Assembly: GCA_030615505.1 (NCBI GenBank)
Contig: JAUWZD010000038.1
Location: forward strand, 1-39,060
From: Spirochaetales bacterium
GTDB taxonomy: Bacteria > Spirochaetota > Spirochaetia > SZUA-6 > DRHE01
Direction: 5' to 3'
Length of the DNA stretch: 39,060 bases
A program made the translations under genes and the position numbers. The notes below the pieces were generated by a model. That model searched no databases, was not told the DNA's origin, and saw only the letters and a list, made by a program, of their open reading frames with translations. The stretch's first letter is position 1, and each line of letters starts with the position of its first letter. Of this stretch, positions 8,022 to 14,512 are shown piece after piece.

Positions 8022-9374
8022 TTACTGTGCGGCCCAGAACTCATCAAGTGCTTTTTGCGCCGCTTCAGCTCCCCATTTTAAAGCATCTTCAGGCGATTTC
8101 TTATGGAGCATTGCTTCATCGGTCATCTGAATGACTGCTACATCGATTTCGGATTGAGCAGGTGATGCTAAAGAGCGCTCGCTCTTTGCCAGGGTTTCTT
8201 TTACTATACTCCAGAAGGGATTATTCTCAGCAAAATATGGATCTTCATTGAATTCTTTAACAGGTGATGGCCGGAGCTGGCTTTTAAAGAAGTTAAGGTT
8301 TCCCTCGCTGGCACAGGTGTACTTGAGCCATTCCCAGGCGGCATCAGGATATTTGGTCCCCTTTGGGATAGAATAGCACCAGCCGCCTTCAACGATATTC
8401 CGAACTTTAGCTTTGGTATTTTTACTGTTGTAAGGCATCAGAGCTACACCATATTTCTTATCCGGTGCCTCGCTTTTTAGCTGCAGGAAATGCCATACGC
8501 CATCCACATGCATACTGATGTTACCGGCATACCATTCCGCTCTTTGAACTCGTCCTGAGGAGATTGTTTTATCCGTAAATCCCAAAATGTTATCATAACC
8601 GCCGTACAATCTATCAGTATATCCTACCATCCATTGCAGAGTCTCAACTCCCTCTTTGCTGTTGAAGAGCATTTTTTTCCCATCTGAACTGATACAATTT
8701 CCGTTATTCAGGAAAAGCCATTCCTTGAATGGGAAGTTTCCGGTTCCGATTAAATCAAAACCCATTTTCTCAACCTTGTTGCCCTTTTTTACAGTTAGTT
8801 TACCGGCATATTCCTCCAGTTCCTGCCATGTTGAAGGAGGCTTCCGTGGATCGAGTCCCACTTTCTCAAAGTCCGTTTTATCATAGAAGAAGAGAAACAT
8901 CCCTCCTCCTGTAGCCAGCGGCAATCCATAGGTCTTGCCCTTATACCGGTAAGTCTCCCACTCAGCTTTATACCAGATCTTTTCTCCTTTCATTTTATCT
9001 TTCTTCAGATACTCATCCAAAGAGACTAAGGCATTTTTAGAAGCAAAGGCTGGAAAAAATCTTGCGCCATGGACCATAATTGCATCGGGCGGATCACCGC
9101 CGGCAATAGCCGTAAGATACTTTTGATCCATTCCTCCCTGGTCAATGAGCGTATCCTCGACCTTAATGTTGGGATTCTGAGCCTCAAAATCTGCAATCTG
9201 CTTTTCCATAAGAGGTATCCTGGGTCCGCCCCAAACATGCCAGAAGCTAATGGTTGCGGGACCGACCTCTTCCTTAGCCTCCTGGGCTCCCCCTGCTAAT
9301 GCAGGAAATGCAGACACAATTGCCAGTAAGAGAATCGCAATAAAAACGATCCTCAGCTTAGAAAATTTTTTCAT
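8022..9374 (-). CDS. Extracellular solute-binding protein, family 1 (sugar ABC transporter)
   Basis: Secreted or periplasmic binding protein of 450 residues. The N-terminus has a Lys/Arg start, a hydrophobic core around 9-22 and a cleavage site after ALA at 25-27, leaving a GGAQEAKEE mature end. There is no lipobox cysteine, so it should be soluble in the periplasm. The body fits the MalE/UgpB fold (TISFWHVWGG, then DFEAQNPNIKVED; later AWYAGNISMHVDGVW and KYPDAAWEWLKY). A strong GGAGG lies seven bases before the ATG. It supplies substrate to the two permeases downstream. Ligand unknown; carbohydrate is expected from the family. Confidence 0.95.
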   Translation of the reverse strand: MKKFSKLRIVFIAILLLAIVSAFPALAGGAQEAKEEVGPATISFWHVWGGPRIPLMEKQIADFEAQNPNIKVEDTLIDQGGMDQKYLTAIAGGDPPDAIMVHGARFFPAFASKNALVSLDEYLKKDKMKGEKIWYKAEWETYRYKGKTYGLPLATGGGMFLFFYDKTDFEKVGLDPRKPPSTWQELEEYAGKLTVKKGNKVEKMGFDLIGTGNFPFKEWLFLNNGNCISSDGKKMLFNSKEGVETLQWMVGYTDRLYGGYDNILGFTDKTISSGRVQRAEWYAGNISMHVDGVWHFLQLKSEAPDKKYGVALMPYNSKNTKAKVRNIVEGGWCYSIPKGTKYPDAAWEWLKYTCASEGNLNFFKSQLRPSPVKEFNEDPYFAENNPFWSIVKETLAKSERSLASPAQSEIDVAVIQMTDEAMLHKKSPEDALKWGAEAAQKALDEFWAAQ

Positions 9375-9445
9375 TTTTTTCCTCCGTTTTTTTTAGATCT
9401 TTAAGAGCATTTTGTTGCTGTAATCGTCTTAAGCTGCCTGTACTA

Positions 9446-9459
9446 GAGCTTCGAAACTC
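9446..9459. promoter_or_regulatory. Candidate LacI-family operator upstream of the binding-protein gene
   Basis: GAGCTTCGAAACTC is a 14-base palindrome centred on CG with a single mismatched pair, the shape bound by LacI/GalR regulators. It sits 72 bases before the binding-protein start in a 109-base gap, the largest gap inside the operon after the regulator. I see no convincing -35/-10 pair around it. Its half-site differs from the palindrome ahead of lacI, so binding by the same regulator is uncertain. Confidence 0.4.
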
Positions 9460-9483
9460 ACACAATCATAGGCTGTACCCCTT

Positions 9484-10422
9484 TTATCTTTTTTTTAATA
9501 ATGAATATGTACCATATTCCTTTGCTGTATTTATAAGAGCTTGCAGGTTTTCATCCGGTATTGTGATTTTTTGATCAGGCTCAAGAATAAGGCCTCCGTC
9601 AGAACCGAGCTGCCTTATTGCTCTGATTGCAGCATGCCGGACTGTATCGGGTGTTCCCCTGGTCATTACATTTTGTGTGTCCAATCCGCCCATAAGAGTA
9701 ATCTTACTGCCATACTTTATTTTTATCTCAATTAAATCATTGGCGCTTGTCTGAATATTGAATACATCAATTCCCATTTCTACCAGATCTTCCATAATGC
9801 GCATGATGTTACCGCAGGAATGGAGAAAGACCAGGCAGCCGGCCTTTTTATAGCAGTTAACAATTCTGGAAAGCTCCGGTCTGATTATGCTCCTCCACAG
9901 TTCAGGCGACATTAGAAGGTCGCACTGGGAACCGTAGTCATCAGAAATTCGTCCAGCTTCCACACCGAAGGATATATATCTTTTAGCTATTTCAATCTGC
10001 CAATCGGCCAAGCTATGAAAAAAAAGACTCACTTTCTCCGGGTTAGAGAGCATCCAGATCAAGGCATTATCCATACCACACAAAGACCAATACCGCTCAA
10101 ATAGAGCCGTTATATGCCGGCCGATTACCAAACGCTTTGCTTTAGCTGTTCCATCTTTTACTTCATCGAAGAGACCGCCCTGGTGTGGATCAGGAAAAGG
10201 ATAAGAAAGAAGCTCAATTACAGTCTTTATTGGATGCTCAGCAGGATATGAGCGAAGATCTTCTTCTGTTTTTTGCCACCGGACGCCCCAAATATCCAAA
10301 CCCTCTTCCGGCGGCATTCCGCCTTTGTAGTCAATAAATTGAATACATCCTTCGCCAAAATAAGGTACATGGTCAGGATAATTGTGTGTTATTGTTCGCA
10401 AAAGATTTTGCTTTGCAGTCAT
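9484..10422 (-). CDS. URO-D-family (corrinoid methyltransferase-like) protein 2
   Basis: TIM-barrel protein of 312 residues in the URO-D superfamily. It has DDYGSQCDLLMSPELWRSII near 161-180 and FLHSCGN at 199-205, giving H201-x-C203, the zinc-binding pair of the MtaA/MtbA group. The C-terminal position that normally provides a third cysteine reads LEPDQKITIP, with no cysteine. Its start codon overlaps the lacI stop by four bases (ATGA), so it is translationally coupled to the regulator. It is only distantly similar to the second URO-D protein in the cluster (350 residues, different N-terminus). A role in pathway chemistry is inferred from context; true uroporphyrinogen decarboxylase is unlikely. 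Confidence 0.86.
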   Translation of the reverse strand: MTAKQNLLRTITHNYPDHVPYFGEGCIQFIDYKGGMPPEEGLDIWGVRWQKTEEDLRSYPAEHPIKTVIELLSYPFPDPHQGGLFDEVKDGTAKAKRLVIGRHITALFERYWSLCGMDNALIWMLSNPEKVSLFFHSLADWQIEIAKRYISFGVEAGRISDDYGSQCDLLMSPELWRSIIRPELSRIVNCYKKAGCLVFLHSCGNIMRIMEDLVEMGIDVFNIQTSANDLIEIKIKYGSKITLMGGLDTQNVMTRGTPDTVRHAAIRAIRQLGSDGGLILEPDQKITIPDENLQALINTAKEYGTYSLLKKR

Positions 10423-11489
10423 ACCTCTCGTTCCATCTTTCTGCAGGAGTCACGTATTACAAGTTCTGTTGGTATTACAACCTTTTTGGGCTTGCCTGCC
10501 TTTTGAATTGACATTAAGTCAAATAACATGTTGGCAGCCGCCAGCCCTATCTCATATTTGAAAATTTTAATTGTAGTTAAGGGAGGATCGAAGTGTGTTG
10601 CTATCCAGCTGTCCTCAAAACTTATAATTGAGATATCCTCTGGAATCCTCAGTCCTTTTTCCACTATAGCTTTTTTTGCCCCAATAGCCATGCCGTCAAA
10701 ACCTACGAAAACGGCTCTAATATCTTTATTCTTTTTAAGCAGCTTATGCATTGCCTCATATCCGCTCTGAGCGCTGAAATCCCCGGCTTCTACAAGTTTC
10801 TCATCGAACTTAATTCCATGCTTTTGTAACGCTGACAGATAGCCCTGCATTTTGTCGAAACTTGTCTGAGTGGTTGAAGGTCCATTTATAAAAGCTATTT
10901 TTGAGTAACCCAGGTTGATAAGATACTCAAAAGCTTGAAATGCCCCACCGGAATAATCAGCAAATACACAATCTGCGCTATAAGAAGGTAGATGGCTTCC
11001 TACAAGGATTAACGGTATTTTCCACTTCTTAAGCATTTTTATAAAACTCTCGCTGAATGTTCCTCCGACAAGCAGTAAGCCATCTACCCAGTAATGCTTG
11101 ATCATGGGGGGAACAGCCCTCACTGATGCTCTCAAGCGGCCATAATAAGTTGTAAACAGAAGGCCATATCCTCTTTTCTGTGTTTCTTCTTCGATACCTC
11201 GAGCAACATCATAGGCAAATGTGGGTATCATTGTGGAGAAACCATATTTCGTGGCTAATTTTTCGGGATTTTCATGAGTTGCAACAATCTCCATAAATCC
11301 TATGTTTTTCGTCTTTTTTGTAGTTATTGCCTGAGCTGCTTTTAGCGGTTTATAATTCAGCTCTTTGATTACCTTTACAACAGCTTCTTTTGTGTCTGCA
11401 CTTACACTGGGTCTATTATTTATGACCAAAGACACAGTGCTTTTTGAGACTCCTGCCCTTTTGGCTACATCATTTATTGTGATTCCCAT
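10419..11489 (-). CDS. LacI/GalR-family transcriptional regulator
   Basis: Regulator of 356 residues. The helix-turn-helix and hinge are canonical: TINDVAKRAGVSKSTVSLVI at 4-23 followed by a hinge region ending NYKPLKAAQ. The remainder is a periplasmic-binding-protein-like effector domain ending in IPTELVIRDSC. It would sense a sugar-type ligand in the cytoplasm and repress the cluster. It is the first gene of the operon, cotranscribed with everything downstream, and its own promoter carries an overlapping palindrome, so autoregulation is likely. Confidence 0.96.
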   Translation of the reverse strand: MGITINDVAKRAGVSKSTVSLVINNRPSVSADTKEAVVKVIKELNYKPLKAAQAITTKKTKNIGFMEIVATHENPEKLATKYGFSTMIPTFAYDVARGIEEETQKRGYGLLFTTYYGRLRASVRAVPPMIKHYWVDGLLLVGGTFSESFIKMLKKWKIPLILVGSHLPSYSADCVFADYSGGAFQAFEYLINLGYSKIAFINGPSTTQTSFDKMQGYLSALQKHGIKFDEKLVEAGDFSAQSGYEAMHKLLKKNKDIRAVFVGFDGMAIGAKKAIVEKGLRIPEDISIISFEDSWIATHFDPPLTTIKIFKYEIGLAAANMLFDLMSIQKAGKPKKVVIPTELVIRDSCRKMEREV

Positions 11490-11532
11490 TATTTCTCACT
11501 TTGCAGATGCTTAATTGAACAGAATTAAATAA

Positions 11533-11548
11533 TTAGAACCGGTTCGAA
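11533..11548. promoter_or_regulatory. Candidate autoregulatory LacI operator
   Basis: TTAGAACCGGTTCGAA is a 16-base palindrome centred on CG with one mismatched pair and a perfect ten-base core, GAACCGGTTC. It begins four bases downstream of the predicted -10 box of lacI, so a bound repressor would cover the transcription start. Confidence 0.6.
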
Positions 11549-11551
11549 TAT

Positions 11552-11580
11552 ATTAAAGCACATTTCAAAAATTTCGTCAA
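11552..11580 (-). promoter_or_regulatory. Promoter of the lacI-led catabolic operon
   Basis: On the minus strand TTGACG (11580-11575), a 17-base spacer and TTTAAT (11557-11552) make a good sigma-70-type promoter about 63 bases before the lacI start. The operator-like palindrome overlaps the expected start of transcription. Confidence 0.65.
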
Positions 11581-11639
11581 GGGTCCAATCGAATTTTTTT
11601 CCAGTCAATTGCCCCTGGAAGCTACATTCACCTTCTGCT

Positions 11640-12776
11640 TTACAATTTCTTCTTAAGCAGAAATCCCCTGAATCCTCTGTGTTTCTTATCTTTTATAGGA
11701 TCAAATTTTTTATTGCCACCCAAGATCCTGTGAACATATGTACTTTTTGTTACCAGGATTAAAAATCCCTGTTCATTGAGCAGGGTGGTGCAGTCTGAGA
11801 GAATTGAGTCCTCCCAGGGCACGCCCGGATCCGATGTCGGACGGACAACCAGGGCCTGAAATAAGCCTTGAAGATCTGCAAGGTGCGGAACATGCTGTAT
11901 TTGCATTAAATGCTCAGGGATTCCGGCACTGGTCATGTTCAGCCTTGATATCTCCAATTGCAGAAGATCCCTGCCGGCAAGTGTATATTGGATCTGGGAG
12001 TATTTTTCATTTTTGCTGATAAAAACAGGGATGTGCCCCTGTCCAGGATTCCAGAAGAGTATTCTCCCCGTAAGAGTATTAGGGAGAATTTCCATGAACA
12101 GCTCTGTTTCATATCCCAGAGTGTCGAACTCTGGAACATCATAAACAGTATACAGCGAGTAAGAAATACCGTGGGTTTTAAAGCAGTAATATCCCCGGAT
12201 ATAGGGTGAAAGGCCGGGCCGAGCAGATTCAGTTGATCTTTTTCTCACGAACCCGGCCATGAATACGCTGTGGTCTCTCTTTCTTTCCTGAAAGCGGATC
12301 TCAGCCCCGATTGCCTTTAAAGACGCTTCGGCAAGATCATGCAGGTCGTTTACAATAACAAAGGCAAATAAACCTTTTTCAGTAAGATGAAGGCTGTAAC
12401 CTGAAATAATATCCCTAAGCACCGTGGCCCCGGCCTTGGCGGGCAGATTAGATATGATCAGATCAAATTTTCTGTGTTCAAAGCCGGAAAATCCCAAGCA
12501 GCCCTTAACCGCAGCAGGTGAAATATTGTTCAGAACTGCATTATACTCTGTAAAGGCCAGGGCTAAAGCGTCTCTGTCTGTCTGATAAATGTCCAGATCA
12601 GGGTTTTTCTTTTTTAAACTGATTCCCAAAACTCCGACACCACAGCCCAGATCAAAAGCAGATCTGAACCGGTTCATGTCCTGATTTCCGTATAAAGCTT
12701 TTAAGAGCAGCTTAGAGCCCTTATCCACATCAAAACTGCTGAAGAGCGACTGGGAAAGCGCAAAGGTTAGGGACAC
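11640..12776 (-). CDS. Class I SAM-dependent methyltransferase, RsmC/RlmG-like
   Basis: Protein of 378 residues. The N-terminal half is an intact methyltransferase: FSSFDVDKGSKLLLKAL (12-28) resembles the RsmC/RlmG lead-in, motif I is FDLGCGVGVLG at 41-51, and the catalytic motif position reads SNLPAKAG at 109-116 where relatives have NPPxxxG. The C-terminal half looks like a second, decayed copy (ILFWNPGQGHIPVF in place of motif I). RsmC has the reverse order, with the working domain second. Start is GTG with a weak ribosome site. It lies 53 bases after efp. A guanine-N2 rRNA methyltransferase is a fair guess; substrate not proven. Confidence 0.75.
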   Translation of the reverse strand: MSLTFALSQSLFSSFDVDKGSKLLLKALYGNQDMNRFRSAFDLGCGVGVLGISLKKKNPDLDIYQTDRDALALAFTEYNAVLNNISPAAVKGCLGFSGFEHRKFDLIISNLPAKAGATVLRDIISGYSLHLTEKGLFAFVIVNDLHDLAEASLKAIGAEIRFQERKRDHSVFMAGFVRKRSTESARPGLSPYIRGYYCFKTHGISYSLYTVYDVPEFDTLGYETELFMEILPNTLTGRILFWNPGQGHIPVFISKNEKYSQIQYTLAGRDLLQLEISRLNMTSAGIPEHLMQIQHVPHLADLQGLFQALVVRPTSDPGVPWEDSILSDCTTLLNEQGFLILVTKSTYVHRILGGNKKFDPIKDKKHRGFRGFLLKKKL

Positions 12777-12829
12777 ACCTGAGAAATTGTATTTAACCTG
12801 TTTATGGATATAAGGTTTAAAACGCCAGT

Positions 12830-13390
12830 TCAGTTGACTCGTTCAACATACTCCCGGGTTTCAGTATTAATCAGGATTTTATCTCCCTCTTTGATGAAGA
12901 GTGGAACCTTTACCTTTAAACCCGTTTTTACGGTTACAGTCTTTGTAGCTCCGGAAACGGTGTCCCCCTTAAGGGCATGCTCTGCTTTTGTTACAGTTAA
13001 AGCTATTTTTTTTTTCAGCAGGATATCCAATGGCTTTTCATTCCAGAATGAAAGCTGGATTTCATTACCCTCTTTCATGAAATAGACCTTATCCTCATGC
13101 CCCTCAATGAGCATGGTAAATTGCTCATAGGTTTCGGTATCCATGAACACATAGTTTTCATTGTCCGCATAGAGATATTGGGCCTCTTTTGTCTCCACAG
13201 TGATCTCTTCCAGGCTTTCCTGGGATTTATTCACCTGTTTCAGCACTAAGCCGGTTCTTAAGTTTTTAAGCTTTAAGCGGACAAAAGCTGATCCTTTTCC
13301 AGGGTTTACAAAATCTCTGTCCGTAACCAGATATGGCTCATTTTTTACTAAAAGAAACATTCCTTTGGAAACCGATCCCGCTTTAATCAT
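12830..13390 (-). CDS. efp: Translation elongation factor P
   Basis: EF-P of 186 residues, normal length, rescuing ribosomes stalled at polyproline. Three beta-barrel domains are visible; the loop FVNPGKGSAFVR places the modifiable lysine at K32 in the usual PGKGxA context. The C-terminal signature VTVKTGLKVKVPLFIKEGD is intact. The gene overlaps the stop of epmA by four bases, so factor and modifying ligase are translationally coupled. This supports beta-lysylation of K32, although the aminomutase EpmB is not in this window. Confidence 0.97.
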   Translation of the reverse strand: MIKAGSVSKGMFLLVKNEPYLVTDRDFVNPGKGSAFVRLKLKNLRTGLVLKQVNKSQESLEEITVETKEAQYLYADNENYVFMDTETYEQFTMLIEGHEDKVYFMKEGNEIQLSFWNEKPLDILLKKKIALTVTKAEHALKGDTVSGATKTVTVKTGLKVKVPLFIKEGDKILINTETREYVERVN

Positions 13391-14412
13391 AATATTCCCG
13401 AGATTATAACAGAATGAGGGAAAAAGTTAACCCCATCCAGGCTGTCCTGGTTCAGGAAGAACAAGAGGAGCCGGTCCACGCCTAAGGCCACTCCCGAGCA
13501 ATTGGGGAAATTATCTTTGAATATCCCGGAAATCTCTGTATCCAGGCGGTGAGGTGCGAATGCACTCTTTTTTTTCTTCCCCTCCTGATAAATGAAGTGC
13601 TCAATCTTTTGGGGATCGATCTCTTCAGTATAACAATTGGCTATTTCCACGCCTCCAAGATAGAGTTCCCATCGCTCCGCCCAGGGAGTGCCTTTTTTCT
13701 TCCTGGCCAGGGTTGGGATGGCATACGGGTAGTCGTACAGGATAAGGGCACGGTCCACAGGCAGTTCCGGCTCTACACAGTTCAGAAAAAGCTTGTGGAA
13801 GATATCGGCCCAGTTATCCTGGGGAGTTACCCGGATATTATGATTTTCCGCTGCCTCAGTAATTGATCTTACCGACAAGAGTTCTTCCAGGTCCAGGTTG
13901 AGCAAGCTCCGGAAAGCCTTCTTCATGCTGATTCTCATAAAAGAAGGTTTGCAGTGGATGCTGCTTTTTTGATATTGAAATACCGGATCAAGACCCAGAC
14001 GTTCAAAAAGGAATGAGAACAGACTTTCAAGTGTAGAAATTGAATCAAGGTAATCAGCCTCTACCGTGTACCACTCCAGCATTGTAAACTCGGGCTGATG
14101 AAGGGGGCTTACAGGCTCATGGTTCCTAAAGCTCCTGGTAATCTGAAATATATTTCCTGCACCCTGTGACAGCAGTCTCTTCATCCAAAGTTCCGTAGAG
14201 GGTATCAGATAGAGCTCGACAGGCTCTGCATGATGCTCTGACTGAGGAGGGAGATATTCCGTTTTAAAGATTTCAATGTTACTTTCTGGGATCAGAAAGG
14301 GAGATAGCAGGGGCGTATCCACCTCGAGGTAATGCGATTCAATAAAGAAGCTGCGTATGAGCTGAATGATCTCAGCTCTTTTCTTTAACCTGGCGATTCT
14401 TTTAAAGCTCAT
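13387..14412 (-). CDS. epmA: EF-P lysine ligase (class II LysRS-like)
   Basis: Protein of 341 residues matching the catalytic core of class II lysyl-tRNA synthetase without an anticodon-binding domain. Motif 2 appears as SFRNHEPVSPLHQPEFTMLEWY in the middle and motif 3 as GVALGVDRLLLFF near the C-terminus. Such proteins (EpmA/GenX/PoxA) attach (R)-beta-lysine to EF-P. The gene directly precedes and overlaps efp, which is the strongest support for this role. It diverges from the M16C peptidase gene, whose leader region overlaps the 5' end of this one. ATG at 14412 with a weak GGA site. Confidence 0.93.
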   Translation of the reverse strand: MSFKRIARLKKRAEIIQLIRSFFIESHYLEVDTPLLSPFLIPESNIEIFKTEYLPPQSEHHAEPVELYLIPSTELWMKRLLSQGAGNIFQITRSFRNHEPVSPLHQPEFTMLEWYTVEADYLDSISTLESLFSFLFERLGLDPVFQYQKSSIHCKPSFMRISMKKAFRSLLNLDLEELLSVRSITEAAENHNIRVTPQDNWADIFHKLFLNCVEPELPVDRALILYDYPYAIPTLARKKKGTPWAERWELYLGGVEIANCYTEEIDPQKIEHFIYQEGKKKKSAFAPHRLDTEISGIFKDNFPNCSGVALGVDRLLLFFLNQDSLDGVNFFPHSVIISGIL

Positions 14413-14443
14413 GTTTTCCGATTGTAACAGGGAATGGAAGCAG

Positions 14444-14473
14444 TGGACAGATTATACTTCTGATAGTTATATT
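14444..14473 (+). promoter_or_regulatory. Candidate promoter of the M16C peptidase gene
   Basis: TGGACA (14444-14449), an 18-base spacer and TATATT (14468-14473) lie about 40 bases ahead of the chosen ATG at 14513. Confidence 0.4.
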
Positions 14474-14512
14474 GTACAGTATCTTTTTGGATATGAGGGG
14501 AGTATAGAGGAA

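Noticed and set aside
11536..11550. GGTTCGAAT resembling a tRNA T-loop
   Set aside because: No acceptor, D or anticodon stems around it; it is the lacI operator region.
11580..11640. Inverted repeat TTCCAG/CTGGAA as a terminator for the methyltransferase gene
   Set aside because: On the minus strand the hairpin is followed by a run of A, not T, so it does not fit an intrinsic terminator in the needed direction.
14366..14512. Upstream 49-codon extension of the M16C peptidase
   Set aside because: It overlaps epmA, has no ribosome site, and homology and a good AGAGGAA site begin at 14513.
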